A model generated the notes under the pieces. The model was not told the origin of the DNA. It did not search any database and saw only the letters and a program-made list of their open reading frames with translations. Below, one piece after another: positions 10,315 through 22,017 of a stretch of 64,000 nt of DNA. Numbering within the stretch: position 1 is the first letter of the stretch; each line of letters starts with the position of its first letter. The stretch lies in the NCBI GenBank assembly GCA_034401135.1, contig JAWZSP010000001.1, positions 1,364,001 through 1,428,000 on the forward strand, in the 5' to 3' direction. Source of the DNA: Volutella citrinella (taxonomy: Eukaryota; Ascomycota; Sordariomycetes; Hypocreales; Nectriaceae). The position numbers and the translations under genes were made by a program.

Positions 10315-12433
10315 CTAGCCCAGGAGGGCTCGTAGGAGAGCTAGGCTGGTGATGACCAGCGCTCCGATCTCGGGGGAGCTCGACAACCTACCGGCCGCGT
10401 TCTTCTTTGCGGGCGGCGTCGTCGTAGCCGTGTATAAGCCTGTCAATGTACTCGTCGTCTTTTCGGCCTTCTTGGTCGATGTCGGGGTTTGCGTAGCCAG
10501 AGGCCAGTCCTCGGAAGACGCGTACAGGATTCCGTTGATGACAACGCCATCGCCCTTATCCGCCATCTTCTTGGCGTCGCTATCACACGTAGTTTTGAAC
10601 GCCCGAACATAGCAGGTGGGCTTGGGTTGGTTCGGGAGGTTGTCTTTCTGCGTCGCATTCGCCGAACCGGTGCTTCCATAGCTGGACAAGTCAACCGCTT
10701 TACCGGTAGACAGGGACGTTCCCATAATGATACGAGCAAAAACCTGAAAAGAAGTCTCAGGCTGGTAAGCGGGAATAGCATGCCCAGCCTGGTAAATGCG
10801 ACTGAAGGAAAGGTTGCCATACTGACGAACCACGCCGCCAATGTACGAGTCGTTGACAATGATGGGCGCGTATCCGGCCTGTCCGAATCGTGCGTTGTAT
10901 TCCTCACTCGTCTGCTTAGCAATCTCGTAGGCCACTGCCTCCCCGCCCATCCAGTTGCAAATGTAGTCGCGGTCCCCGTAGACCAGGCCAACGCGGACGC
11001 CCTTGTTGAGTAGAGTAGCTAGGCGCAGGATGTGGCCGCCCCTAGCTTGATCACCCGTCTCAGAGAACTCAGCAAAGACGGCAGGGCTGTTCATGGTAAA
11101 GTTGATTGGGGTGCCGATTTGGTACTGCACCTCGGGTTGATTGAGGTAGTCGAGGAATGACATTGGCGGGAAGGGGTCAGCGGCCGAAGCGCCAATGTCG
11201 TAAGGACTTTTACCAGACGCCAGGTACGAGTTTTGAATTTCCACGCAAGCATTACGGGCCTTGGAGCATATGTCGTTTACCATAGTGTTGGTTCCAGCAT
11301 TGTCCCGGTCAGCCACGGAGGCGATATTAGAACATTGATCCAGAAGCTCGCGGCAGCCACCAGGACCATCGAACTTGGCGGAGTAAAAGGCCGCCTGTTC
11401 ATTACCGAGAGCCTTGCTGCCGTATGAGTTTTGGTTCGCAAATAGGGGATACTTGGGCGTTTGAACCCTCATGTCAACACAGCCATTGACGATGCCAAGG
11501 GACTTGAGGTGAACCTCGATGGTAGTGTTGCGAGGAAGTACGCCGAGGCGACGGCGGGAATTTTGTTCCTCAAATGTCTCTGCAAAGACTGGCCCATACT
11601 GGCCACCATAGCTCTCGGCAAAGAGATTGATACCGATGGAGCCGCCCCGAGCCTGCGCTGAGGGTTGGTATTGTGGGAAGGTGGTCAAGAATCCCTGAAC
11701 CATATGCCACACAGCAAGAGCAGCTGTCTCAGTGGTGTTGGCCGTTTGATTGGAGTTGCCGGAAGAGAAGGTCCCTTCGGAGAAAGCCCAGTTTGGGTAG
11801 GTGTAGTTGTCACGTTTCAGTGTATCCCGGATGATGGTGTCATCAGGGAACACGAGGGTTCCATTGGTAGGCGTGTCATATGAAAATCCCACTTGGTTTG
11901 GCTGGCGCTGTGTTAGCTTTCACGAGGCTTGGTGTATTCACGGACACGCAAGCGCGAGTCGAGTTGGCTGCACGAACCTGGTCGATGAAGAGCATGTTGG
12001 ATGCCCGGTCCCAGCCCCACTCCCTTGCCACAGTCTCATAGCGATCGAGACCGTCCTCCACAATCTGGCAAGGCCCGTTTCCAGTGAAGAAGCCGTACAA
12101 CGAACTAGAGCCCGGGCCCCCGTTCAGCCAGATGGTAAGGCTGTCGGTTTTCTCGCGAGCCTCCACAAACCAGAAGAACAGATTCGTCGGGTACCCATTT
12201 GCCGGAACAGACACCCAGCCGGTGTACTGGCGCTGTGAGTCAAAGGCCGTATTGCAGGTGCCGTTGGGTCGCCTGTAGCTAACTGTGACATCTCGGTTGG
12301 CTGGGGAGCGGACGACGGTCAGCTTGCGGTCGCGGGCGTCGGTTTGGGGGAGAGCGTCGGCGCGAACGACAGGAGGTGCGAGGGACGAGAGGAGGGCGGC
12401 GAAGGTAACGCAGAGGAGGGAGAACACCGCCAT
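10315..12433 (-). CDS. Serine carboxypeptidase (S10), secreted, GPI-anchor signal
   Basis: Alpha/beta-hydrolase carboxypeptidase removing C-terminal residues from peptides in the secretory or extracellular space. Exons 12433-11978 and 11901-10315 (76-nt intron) give 680 aa. An N-terminal signal peptide (about residues 1-25) is followed by the S10 substrate-binding motif LTIWLNGGPGSSS, FIDQ/PNQVGFSYD across the splice site, the nucleophile in FAESYGGQYG (Ser about 249), the Asp in VYGDRDYICNW (about 464) and the His in QAGHAIPAYQPE (about 526). The protein ends in a Thr/Ser-rich stalk and a hydrophobic tail (ALVITSLALLRALLG) without a basic end, as expected for GPI anchoring. The exact paralogue cannot be named from sequence alone. 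Confidence 0.95.
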
Positions 12434-14282
12434 AATGGCGGTGTCAGAGGATGAGCGTGCTTGATGCCAATTCGAAGCTTGCTGGAGTTATTTAGTGTTC
12501 GGCTGTGCAGTGGTGGCAGGACGCAGCCGACGTCGTTTTTGCTGTGGACTCGAGGAGACGGCAACGGCTGCAGGAGGCGTGGGAGAAACGGAACCCTCGA
12601 AAAGCATGAAATAAAAGACCAAGGAAATCCAAACAGGCTCGTCTAAGCAAATGGACTGACAGCGAGCGAGGAAAAGGGCGTAGAGGGGGAGGGGAAGAGA
12701 AAGGAAATCATAATAGCTCCCGACCCCAGAGCGACGCTGCTGTCTGTGCAGCTGTGCAGCATGCAACGAGTACTGTAGCAGTGATGACGCGGAAGGGACC
12801 AAGAAACAGCGGCGTCCAGTCCAGGGGAGCTCAGACGAGACTGGAGAGGCAAGGTTGCCGACCACTGCGCCTTGGACATAGTGCGGCGGGTGCTAGCTGG
12901 AAAGGGGATGGCCAGGGACGGCAAACACGAGGCTATGTTCGGTGACTATGGCGCTGTGCAAGGACTGTGCAGGCCGGTGCTAGGGTTGAGATCCTAGGCT
13001 CCTCCTAGCAGCCTCGGTGGGGCTGTCAGCCCAGCCGGAGTCGCTCCTTCAGGGCATATCCACCCAGCCAACAGACATAACAGAGCAGTTCGTATTCAAG
13101 TTGCCGAGCCAGGCGTCAATTCCCCGGTGTCTGCATTTTCGCTTACAGTACCAGGGGCTGGCCTCCATCTATATTTACCTGCTAGGACGGTCTATTGCTT
13201 GGTGGTGGAAGGAGGGGGTCGGCAACATCGCGTAGACGAGGCATCGTCCGAAGAGTGTCTCTCCGCCAGCCCCTCCTCGAGTCTGGAGATCCATTCGGAA
13301 TGAGTGCATTAGTCTGCCGATCCTCGTGTTGAATGTTGAGAACCGAAGCCGTGCGACCGACTCTGCCGCGTAAACACCGCCTACTGCACCAAGGCGACCG
13401 ACCAACAAAGCCGAACCATCCCAGACATATTAGTGAGCTCGTCCCAGCCAGCTGCGCCCGGGGTAGCAGCGCCAGTGGAACAACATCACACCAACAGACA
13501 GGGATGGCGTTGATGAACCTCAAAAATGGCAGAACTGAGTAACCGCCGTGGCGCACACCATCAGATCACACCACAACGCACTTGGATGCCCGACTGCCTG
13601 CAGGAAAGTCCTGCGAGCTGCGCTGGAGCCGTATACGGGATTTCATCCCACAGTGAAATCTCCGCACTCTGGTTGCCGAACATTGGCAGGCGAGGTCCTC
13701 GCAAACCCGAAAATCCGAAAAGCAAGCATTACGCCCCGCCCTGCCATGCCAAGCAAAGAGTTGGTGGCTCATGGGCCCATGGGGCCTGGTGAGAGCGGGG
13801 AGATGAGCCAAGGACACCCTTTCCTCAGGTCTGCTGGTAGGCTAATAGTCGTGCAAGACTATTGACAGGTGTATGGCTGAAATTGTGCGAACGCCAAGCA
13901 AAGGTGCACAGAATGTCATCCTTGCGACCAAATATGTCAATGTATTTATATATGCATGTATACACGTAGGTCATAAAACTCATAACAAGTATCGTTCACA
14001 AAATGGCATCTTGTTTTTCCAGACGGGAGCAAGCCTTCCCTCGGACAGGTCGCAACAATACGATGAGGCTTGGATTTCCCATGTTTGTCAATCGCAAGGG
14101 AGAAGAAAAAAACACCAAGGGTTTCCTTTCTCAGCCACAATACTTTATTCTTTACAGTCCACGTGTGTGTTTCTAGTATACAGTCAGGTCTCAACTAAGC
14201 CCCAGTGACTTTTGAAACTCCCTAATGAAAGTGCTGACACTCCATCTAAATCATACAACACGGAGCCAGTTGGCTTCAGGTA
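12434..14282. other. Intergenic, no gene recognised
   Basis: 1.85 kb containing the carboxypeptidase promoter (left) and the COQ3 3' flank (right). Frames at 12488-12865 minus, 13182-13556 minus and 13548-13865 plus overlap one another and carry no domain signal. A/T-rich from about 13920 to 14240. Confidence 0.45.
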
Positions 14283-15203
14283 CTACTCCATTTTTCGGAC
14301 GGCAAAGAAGTAGTTTCCTACCTTCTCGCTGCCCTCAACTTCCTTCCAGCCGAGGCCCGGCAGGTACACGACGCCCTGGACCATGGGGTTCCCCCAACCA
14401 TGGCCGTTGAGGAAGCCTTTCAGCTCGCCCTCGTTCAGGTACTTGTTCCAGTCGTGCGTGCCCTTGGGCACAATTCCCAGGACGTCCTCTGCCATGAAGT
14501 TGGTGGTGAACCAGCTTACCCAGGTTCGTGCAATCGTACTCATGACAAGCCAGCCACCCGGCTTGACGAATGGCCGGGCGAGCTCTAGAAACTGAGCCGG
14601 CGAATCCACGTGCTCGATGACCTCGAAAATGGATACGATATCGTATGCCTCGTCTGCGCTCGCCGGCAGAGCTAGGTTCTCGATGGAAGTCTGGCGATAT
14701 TCCAGCTTGGAGGCAAGTCCCGGGTCCTTGCGGGCGTGTGCGCGCGCCACAGCAAGGACCTCTGGCGTAGGATCGATTGCGGTGACACGGCGGGTGGATG
14801 GTAGTCGCGCGGCGCTCTCGGCGAAGATGCCGCCTCCGCAGCCGATGTCAAGGTATGACAGGCGACCGTGGGCGTCGCCTGGTGCGTCGGCTTGCGTGCT
14901 GTGGCAGGCGCGGATGAAGTCGTGTCGAAGAGGATTCATAAGATGAAGGAGGCGCGAGGAGCCATGAGGCTCCCACCATTCCGCAGCGAGGGCGTTGAAG
15001 TGCGAGACTTCATCTGGGTTGACTGAGGAGAAAGATTCGGAGGATGACGTCGAGCTCCATCGCGGAAGAAGTAAGGGTGATGCGTTGGCAGCGACCCGAG
15101 TGCGCAAGAAAGGACGTACGCCCAGCGATGCGGCGGTAGAGCGCTGCACAGGCTTAGCTAGATGCCGGAGGAGGGCACCGGCCGGCCGGGACGGGGCCGA
15201 CAT
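14283..15203 (-). CDS. coq3: COQ3-like polyprenyl-dihydroxybenzoate O-methyltransferase, mitochondrial
   Basis: SAM-dependent O-methyltransferase carrying out the two O-methylations of ubiquinone synthesis on the mitochondrial matrix face. Single exon, 306 aa. I chose the Met at 15203 (MSAPSRPAGALLRHLAKP) because an Arg/Ser/Ala-rich, acid-free presequence of about 55 residues follows it; upstream in-frame Met codons add a cysteine-rich leader unlike a protein. Motifs: SVNPDEVSHFNALAAEWWE (UbiG/COQ3 start), LDIGCGGGIFAESAARL (SAM motif I), ITAIDPTPEVLAVA-like motif II (AIDP), FEVIEHVDSPAQFL, and GGWLVMSTIART with TKGTHDW-like post-motif (VPKGTHDWNKYL). Length agrees with fungal COQ3. Confidence 0.93.
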   Translation of the reverse strand: MSAPSRPAGALLRHLAKPVQRSTAASLGVRPFLRTRVAANASPLLLPRWSSTSSSESFSSVNPDEVSHFNALAAEWWEPHGSSRLLHLMNPLRHDFIRACHSTQADAPGDAHGRLSYLDIGCGGGIFAESAARLPSTRRVTAIDPTPEVLAVARAHARKDPGLASKLEYRQTSIENLALPASADEAYDIVSIFEVIEHVDSPAQFLELARPFVKPGGWLVMSTIARTWVSWFTTNFMAEDVLGIVPKGTHDWNKYLNEGELKGFLNGHGWGNPMVQGVVYLPGLGWKEVEGSEKVGNYFFAVRKME

Positions 15204-16542
15204 TGTGGCGGTCGGTCGTGGGAAATCGGTCGTGATGGATGTGGCACGGCGTGTGGAAGGTGCAGGAGAGGGAGAAGATCGGCTGACAAACCGTGCCGTT
15301 CCGTCGCAGCGTGTCGGCGCTCGGGCTGGGCATGCCGGGCAGCCAGCCCACCACTGCCGGACCACCCGGCCAGGCCTACGACACCTCCAACTACGTAGTT
15401 GTATTGCCCAAACTTCAACAACCTAAAAAGCTTTTTTGCACCAAAATCCGGTTTACGTAGGAAATTGGCAAGGCGAGTGGTACGTAGAGGAATAATGAAG
15501 TAGCCGCGGGATGCCCTAACTATTCCATAATGGAAATCCACCAACGCTGGCTGCACTGGGCGATTTGGTGATCCAGTGCTCGGTGACGTGCTTTGTGCGG
15601 GCTCTCGTGCCGCCTCGGTGGCCTTCGCTGATATTTCGCAATTACTCAAGCTGACTGATGCTTCTATCAATCTTTTGGCTTCTTTTTCGCTTACTAACAG
15701 CCGCGCGACCCAGAATGTCGAATGTCTCCGATCAGGAGTTCCCCACAGTTCGGGTGCCGCACAATGCAATAGGCCGCCCTTCACCCAATTGACCAACGAC
15801 AGACCGCCAATATGGCCGGTTGTGTCCTTTGGTAGTATTTTTTTTCTTCACATGCGAGCGGCACGGCGGGGGCAGGGCAGGCCGAATCCAGGGCCATCAT
15901 AGCTGCAAACCGCCTGTTCGGCCAGTCGGACAGTCAGTTGAGCAGTCACTTCTTCTAGGATGATGCAGAGTCATGTAGCCACGCCGTCATATAGGCAGAT
16001 TTCCACGGAATCTTGATAAATCCTGCCGTCGGATCCAAGCGTCGGATCGATGCTGCCGACAACGGTCGCCTTCAATGGCCGGGGATTGATGGTGCGCGCG
16101 CGCGCGCGGGACCGAATGGGGCCGGTGGACGGGGTGCTACGGGCCTGGCGCCAGAGGGCCTGAATCATGTGAGGGTATTTCCCGGTTCCTTATCTTCGTG
16201 GGACTGCCAGCTCTACGTCGAGATCAATCGTCATTGTGTCCGTCCTCTATTCACTCTCCTCTGCTCCAGCCATCCCTCTCCGTGCCGTCGGCTGGTCTCG
16301 CCCCTGATCCAAACGACAAAGTTGGTTGTGAAGAAAAACTTCGGCCCCTCCGCACTCGCCCACCGACGCAAGCCACGGGTACACACTTTACCCCGCCACT
16401 GCCACTACCACTACCGTCCATCAGCCGGCGCAACTTGTACATCCTGCAGACAGCCGAGGCCGCCGTTCGTCGCTCCTCCAAACTTCATCCCTCTCCAGCA
16501 TCCTCCTCACTCCGGCTCCTGTCGCCCAGCCGTCGCTTCATC
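15204..16542. other. Divergent promoter region of COQ3 and RIB3
   Basis: 1.3 kb. The right part (16200-16542) is a C/T-rich leader typical of highly expressed fungal genes. A GC dinucleotide run lies at 16093-16109. Overlapping open frames (15158-15796 minus, 15576-15902 plus) show no recognisable motif. Confidence 0.5.
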
Positions 16543-17302
16543 ATGCCTGCCGAGATCCCTTCGGGTCAATTTGACTCCATCCCCGACGCCATTGAGGCCT
16601 TCCGTATGCGCTGCGCAACCCGTCCACCCCTGCCGAGCTGTCCCGCCACTGACTCATCCGTGTATCATAGGCAATGGCGAGTTCCTAGTCGTCCTTGACG
16701 ATCCCTCGCGCGAGAACGAGGCCGACCTGATCATTGCCGCCGAGGATGTGACGACAGAGAAGATGGGCTTCCTCGTGCGCCACTCGTCCGGCCTCGTGTG
16801 CGCCCCTCTGGCCCCGGCCCTGACCGAGTCTCTCCGCCTGCCCCAGATGGTCTCCGACAGCGAGGACCCTCGCGGCACTGCCTACACCCTTTCCGTTGAC
16901 TCGGCCGACCCCTCCGTCACTACCGGCATCAGCGCCCGCGACCGCGCCCTCGCCGCCCGCACTCTCGCCGATCCCTCGGCCCGCCCTGAGAGCTTCCGAC
17001 GCCCCGGTCACGTCTTCCCTCTGCGCGCCAGCCCCGGCGGCGTGCGCCAGCGCAACGGCCACACGGAGGCGACCACTGAGTTCTGCCGACTGGCTGGCAA
17101 GGCACCCGCCGGTATCATTTGCGAGCTGGTCGACGACGGCGAGGTGATTGAGGGCCAGGCCCTTCACAAGGAGCCCGGCATGCTGCGCGGCGAGGCCTGC
17201 ATTGCCTTTGCCCGCCGATGGGGCCTCAAGGTGTGCACCATTGCCGATCTGGTCGAGTATGTTGAGAAGACTGAGGGCAAGCTGGACGCCAACGGCATCT
17301 AA
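16543..17302 (+). CDS. RIB3: 3,4-dihydroxy-2-butanone 4-phosphate synthase
   Basis: Converts ribulose 5-phosphate to 3,4-dihydroxy-2-butanone 4-phosphate and formate in riboflavin synthesis. Exons 16543-16603 and 16671-17302 (67-nt intron, GTATGC...CATAG) give 230 aa, the family length. The splice restores AFR/NGEFLVVLDDPSRENEADLI, the acidic metal-binding loop. Also present: HSSGLVCAPL, TGISARDRALAARTLAD, RPGHVFPLRASPGGV with the catalytic His, and RNGHTEATTEFCRLAG. A monofunctional fungal enzyme; there is no GTP cyclohydrolase II domain as in many bacterial RibBA proteins. The ATG lies in a pyrimidine-rich leader with TCATC context. Confidence 0.96.
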
Positions 17303-18898
17303 GCTGCGCAACGCCCGACAGGCTGGCCGGCCTCTGTGCGAAAGTCGCCAAGCATCTTGTTTGTTGCATGGAGTGCTCGTTCACATACCCACCCTCCTCC
17401 GCTGTATGCGAGCGTGTGTTCCCCGATTCTTTTTGAAGCTTGAATACGGCGTGCTGTTTCATTGATTTGGGTTGGCTTCAGGTGCATTGGGTATAGACTT
17501 GGGATCTCTTGACCCCCGATCCCTTAGTAAAACACTACAGGCAACGAAAATAAAGAAACAAAAAGGGAAAAGAGATTTGACAAGGATGAATCAGGTTCAT
17601 GTCTTCAGCCTTCTCTCCCACATTGTCTATCTCCGCTCGCTTCATTGTCTTAGCTTTCAAATTTGGCGCAAGACCTTGGGTTAGCCCAAAGTCCCTGTGA
17701 GTAGTGATTCCGCCCTTGAAGCCGACATTTTCGTATTTGTCCAGATGTTGTTTGTTGTGTATTTATATATTATTGCCCAGCAAATGAATCGCTCGCATCG
17801 ATCGGTGGGGACTGCCTGGCAATGTTCATGTCAACGGAGCTGTCAGTTTCTTGGGGAGCCAACCGCACGCCAAGATCGGCCGGGCTGGGACCAAACTACG
17901 GGCTCTTGAGAACTCGGGATACCTTGGGAAGGTCTTTGGCCGTGTTTTCCCTGTTTCTTTCTTCATGTCCATATCTGTTGAAATTGACACGAGCACCCTT
18001 TCAGCTCCAGAGTTTGATCGACGTTCACGATGCTTATGGGTTTGTCAATCGCAATCAGTCAACTGTCGGCGCCAATTCACGCGCTTGTTCTCGGGCTTCC
18101 GGGGGTGCTAAAGGCTAGAGACATTGAAAATGAGGAGAGGATCTGTCTCTGACCTTGGATTTTTTTGGTGATTGAAGTTGCCCCATCATTCGGGCCGCCT
18201 TCCCTTCCACAAGGAATCAGGCACATGGCTCAGCAAAAATTGTTGGGCATCTATGCGTCGATGGCTGACCAACAAGCATGTTAAACACAAGGAGCAATGT
18301 TTTATTGGTGCCACTCTCTATTTAGCTCCGCCTCTGTAGCTTCAGCTTCAAGGCCTTCAATTCCAGTCTTGTTTCAAGGGGATTGTGCGCAGCGTCTGTG
18401 AGTGGTCACTACGGGGAGCACAATGGCCAAGATCTTTAGCGAATGGGGTGCCTTAATCGCCTTGCACTTGATGACCGCAGTGCAGAATTGGAATTGGAAT
18501 TTGAGTGTTGTAATTTGTCATTGGAAATTCATCAATAGTACTCCTTATGTGGCCAATGATAACCCTCGCCGAAATCACAATCACGAATTTGGGTTGCACC
18601 GCCAGCGTCGCCTCACCCCTCACATAGCCTAACGTCTCGGCAGGGTCACTTGCAGCGTCACCTGCAGCGTCAGCACATAGTTTCCCGAAGTCGGGCAGCC
18701 TCACTTTAGGATGATGTGCAGAACCAGCCTCATCGCCCGGTGTACCAGTGATGGTGCGGCTCTATTATGGTTATGGGATCAGGATTTTCGCGGCCGAAAG
18801 GGATATTAACCCCCTTCATATCATCAATGCTCCGATCCTGAATCAGCACAACCGATGGTCAGTCTCATCAACTCTACTCTCACCCTGCGTCATCAGAT
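17303..18898. other. Intergenic, no gene recognised
   Basis: 1.6 kb. Contains the RIB3 3' flank. AT content is higher than in neighbouring regions and open frames are short (under 100 codons). Nothing supportable seen. Confidence 0.45.
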
Positions 18899-19555
18899 AT
18901 GTCGTTGTCATGTCATTATGTTCACGGTTCATTGATATCATGTGGTTCCCTGAGAAATCGCTTTGAGCACTACAGCGACGTCGGACCAGCAAACGTGCCA
19001 ACCGAGAAGCTGAAGACTATGCATCTATCAAACAGTTGCAAGTTCAGCTTCATTGATGTTAAAGCGGTCCGTACTCTATATCGCAACAAGTACGGACCCG
19101 ACAAGGAGCTACCACCTATCGATAGCCATTCGACCGTCCAGTTACAATGGCATTATGAAGGATTCGGCAGCAGCCCTGAACGCACAACCCACCTCATCAT
19201 TAGCGACTCTCCGTACGATATTATACTCAGAAAGGAGGATTGGGAACGTCCTCTCCAGCAGCTTCTGGATGCAACCAGGAACCCGTTGAAATGGCGCAGC
19301 TTGGCTCCCATTACTACCGCGCAAAGTGAGGACATGGGCTACTCGGGCGACTCCTCGGATGCAGAGTCAGAGCCCTCCTGTACCGATTCGTCGTCCGACG
19401 AAGCCTCTTTTGGTACGCGGAGACCGCGGCGCAGCGACATCTATGGCGGCCAAGATTCGGACACTGAACAATCTGAAGCCGAGTATGCAACCAATACTGA
19501 AGCGGCAGAGACGAGACGGGGCCGGTCGATTTACACGCCCAGCAGCAGTCCATGA
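18899..19555 (+). CDS. Hypothetical protein with retropepsin-like segment
   Basis: 218 aa, single frame; an upstream exon is possible and Met at 19019 is an alternative start. I do not know the gene. Residues about 45-120 (CKFSFIDVKAVRTLY, VQLQWHYEGF, THLIISDSPYDIILRKEDW) resemble the C-terminal half of an aspartic-protease-like fold (strand, ... F-V ... P-F-D-V-L-L-G-R) found in many fungal orphan proteins and in retroelement Gag-Pol relics. The catalytic DTG is absent, so activity is not expected. The C-terminal 80 residues are acidic and Ser-rich (SSDAESEPSCTDSSSDEAS), probably disordered. It may be a domesticated or decaying element-derived gene; this is inference. Confidence 0.5.
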   Translation: MSLSCHYVHGSLISCGSLRNRFEHYSDVGPANVPTEKLKTMHLSNSCKFSFIDVKAVRTLYRNKYGPDKELPPIDSHSTVQLQWHYEGFGSSPERTTHLIISDSPYDIILRKEDWERPLQQLLDATRNPLKWRSLAPITTAQSEDMGYSGDSSDAESEPSCTDSSSDEASFGTRRPRRSDIYGGQDSDTEQSEAEYATNTEAAETRRGRSIYTPSSSP

Positions 19556-19826
19556 CACCTACATGGTACTCTCGCAAGTGTCGGTTTTAAATTGCATGAT
19601 CAAGTGTACATCAATTTCGCTGTTGGAGCAACGATACGAGGACAGGTACGCGAGTATACAACTAGAGGGGACTGTTGGTTTTGGTCGTTGATGGTTTTAC
19701 AACGGCTTTTTGTTCACCTCCAATACATTATTAGCTTCAATTCATTCAATTCCACTGTCTCATAAAGCAGCCTTAAAAAGCAACGAGTAGGTATCGCTCG
19801 CCGCTCGCCCGTTACGAGGCCAAAGA

Positions 19827-20406
19827 ATGACGTCCCCTCACCCCTTGTCTCATCGACAACGACCCGTCGGAATGTCTCCGAGCCCAACCTGCTTTTCGCC
19901 CGACACCGCCTTTACCCACAGACGACAAGGCCCAGCCGTCTCCTCGAATTACTCAAAGTGAAACGCGGCACACGCACATCAGCGGCACGGTCACCTGGAG
20001 GCGCCGGCCAGCCACAGGCTGAGGCTGCACCAACGTCCAGGACTATTGCTGCAGATGACAAAGTGCCGTCAAGCCGTCTGGAAGTGGCGAGGCAGCTTCG
20101 TGGCCTGTTGAAACAAAATGATGTAAGCCACCCAATAGTCGGGCTGAAATATGCAATATACAGCCATCCTCGTTGTGTCGCTCTCCTCCATTAGGTGGTG
20201 AGATTTCCTGCGAGAAAAGTTCCAAGAACCTGGTTCGGCATTTGGACATGCTAGCTCGCCAAATTGCGGTTGGGTACGGAGGGTCACACAGACAACGTGT
20301 CCGTCTGGGAGAGGCCATACGATCGATGCATCATGGATATGACGGCCCAGAGAAGAGACTCCTCCATCAGGCTGAGAGGGATCAGAACTGCCGCATTGAG
20401 AAGTAA
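19827..20406 (+). CDS. Possible small spliced gene, unknown product
   Basis: Tentative model: exons 19827-19865, 19922-20122 and 20203-20406 join in frame to 147 aa (introns 56 and 80 nt; donors GTCGGA and GTAAGC, acceptors CACAG and GTGAG). The protein-like parts are SSRLEVARQLRGLLKQND in exon 2 and the charged KSSKNLVRHLDMLARQIA and RLLHQAERDQNCRIEK in exon 3. No domain recognised. The first donor and the second acceptor are weak, so the model may be wrong in detail or altogether. Confidence 0.32.
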
Positions 20407-20563
20407 GAACTTGTATTCAGAACCTGCGCCAAAACTCAAACTACTATGGTTCCCCAGCCAATTCGGTTGCTGGCAGAAATATGTATGCAATAGTGACGGT
20501 TTACGCAGAACCCGAATCGGAGGGTAGTTGCAGAGAACGTCACAAATAGGCCAGCCAATCGTT

Positions 20564-21890
20564 CTACTTCCTCAGTCGCGTAGATCGTCGCCGCCCCAGA
20601 TCAGATTCCTCCTTTAAGATTTCCTCCTTCTTCACTCCATTAGATTCTGGCTTGCCCTTTGACGTCGTGCGTTTCTTCTTGGCGGGTGGCTCCGCATCTT
20701 GGTCAGATTCAGATGTGCCTTTTCGGGCTTTCTTGGCCGGCTTCGCGTCACCCTTACCCTCCAGCGCCTCCTCCTTGATGCCCACAACGGTACGGCCCGT
20801 CTTCTTCTGTACCCCTGGCGCGTAGCAGCTTGTTCGGCCGCCAACCGTCAAGAAAGCAAGCTTCTCGCCATTCGGCAGCTTTGTTGCTGCCCCTTTGGCC
20901 CCCTTACCCCATCGATGATTGAACAGCCAGTCGTCAGGAAACTCGTCCGAGTCTCCAAGCTTATCGACGGCGGTTTGGCAGACAAAGCGGATCATTTTGT
21001 ATAGTTGTGTGATTTCTGCGTCTCCAAACTCATCGCAGTATTGCTCCGGGTGGAGTTTGGCCTGGTACAGCGTTTCATCCGCTACCCAGTTGCCGATTCC
21101 ACTGATCGTTGATTGATCCAACAGTAGTGCCTTGATCGGGACGCGCCTAGACTTCATCTTCGATCGCAGGTAGTCCTCTGTAAATCGATCCGAATCGACG
21201 ACTGGATCAGGACCATTCTCAACAAGAGGGGAGTGTTTCCGTATGTCGGGACCAGGGCAGTCCACGAGCCTCACGCGACCGAAGCGTCGAGGATCGGTGT
21301 ATGCGACTTCCACACCCGACTTGCCCTCCACTGAGAACTGAAACTTCCAGAATTTTGGCGGCCATTGATCAATGTCGCTCTCCTTCATTTTCTTGTAGTA
21401 ATTTGTGTACGCCGTCTTCTCGCCTTTGATGTGAACCCAGCCTGGAAAGAGTTAACGTCTGGCGTCTTTTGAGGACCAATGTTGTTATTACCGGTCATGC
21501 CGAAGTGCATCACAAGATGTGGTGGTTTGTCAAACGTAAGCCTATCCAGCGTGAGTGTTGAGGGTTGATGGTTGATAGTTGAGACGTAGACTTACCAAAA
21601 ATACTTTCCTTGGCTCCCAGCAGAGACAACCTAGGCATGTCAGACAACAAGTTCGGCGGAGTTCGTACCGAATTACTTGCCTGTTTCCCGCTCAAGGCCT
21701 TCTCGACTTCCTCCCCGCTGGTGCCCACTTTACCAAACACGCTTGGGTCATCAATGGCTGCCGCTGTGGCAATCCGCTTGCCGACAACGTGCAAGCGGAG
21801 AAAGTGCACAATCCGAGCAACTATCGGGGGTTAGATAGTGCTCCGAGAGACACCAGAAGTCTGATCCGTACCTTCAGCTATCTCAGGCAT
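20564..21890 (-). CDS. Formamidopyrimidine-DNA glycosylase-like base-excision repair enzyme
   Basis: Fpg/Nei-family bifunctional glycosylase/AP lyase removing oxidised purines. Six exons reconstructed: 21890-21872, 21820-21681, 21630-21596, 21541-21492, 21441-20564, with five exons listed here joined by four introns of 50-54 nt; total 373 aa, frame consistent. The protein starts MPEIAEV, giving the catalytic Pro2 and Glu3. The beta-hairpin Lys lies in SQGKYFW; then MHFGMTGW, VAYTDPRRFGRV, the H2TH motif SGIGNWVADETLYQAKLHPEQ, and GGRTSCYAPGVQKKTGR instead of a bacterial zinc finger, as in plant/fungal homologues. The C-terminal 90 residues are Lys-rich (nuclear targeting). Intron 2 has a GC donor (CAG/GCAAGT). 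(Correction to the count above: five coding exons, four introns.). Confidence 0.92.
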
Positions 21891-21997
21891 TGTGAATGAT
21901 GATTGAGTGTTGACACGCAGGTTCACTACCCTACAAGTGAAGGGCGTGATCCACATGGGCCCCGGCGTGGAGCGGATGCCGCGCGCAAAACGCGATA

Positions 21998-22017
21998 TCA
22001 CGTGAACACACACGTGA
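21998..22017. promoter_or_regulatory. Paired CACGTG boxes in shared promoter
   Basis: TCACGTGA at 21998-22005 and CACGTGAT at 22011-22018 lie 7 bp apart between the divergent fpg-like gene (start 21890) and the snoRNA host gene. CACGTG is the Cbf1/bHLH E-box core; the TCACGTGA form is enriched upstream of ribosome-biogenesis genes in several yeasts (family knowledge). A role here is inference. Confidence 0.5.

Noticed and set aside
16685..17311. 208-codon minus-strand frame inside RIB3
   Set aside because: Antisense shadow; Ala/Gly/Val-rich without motif.
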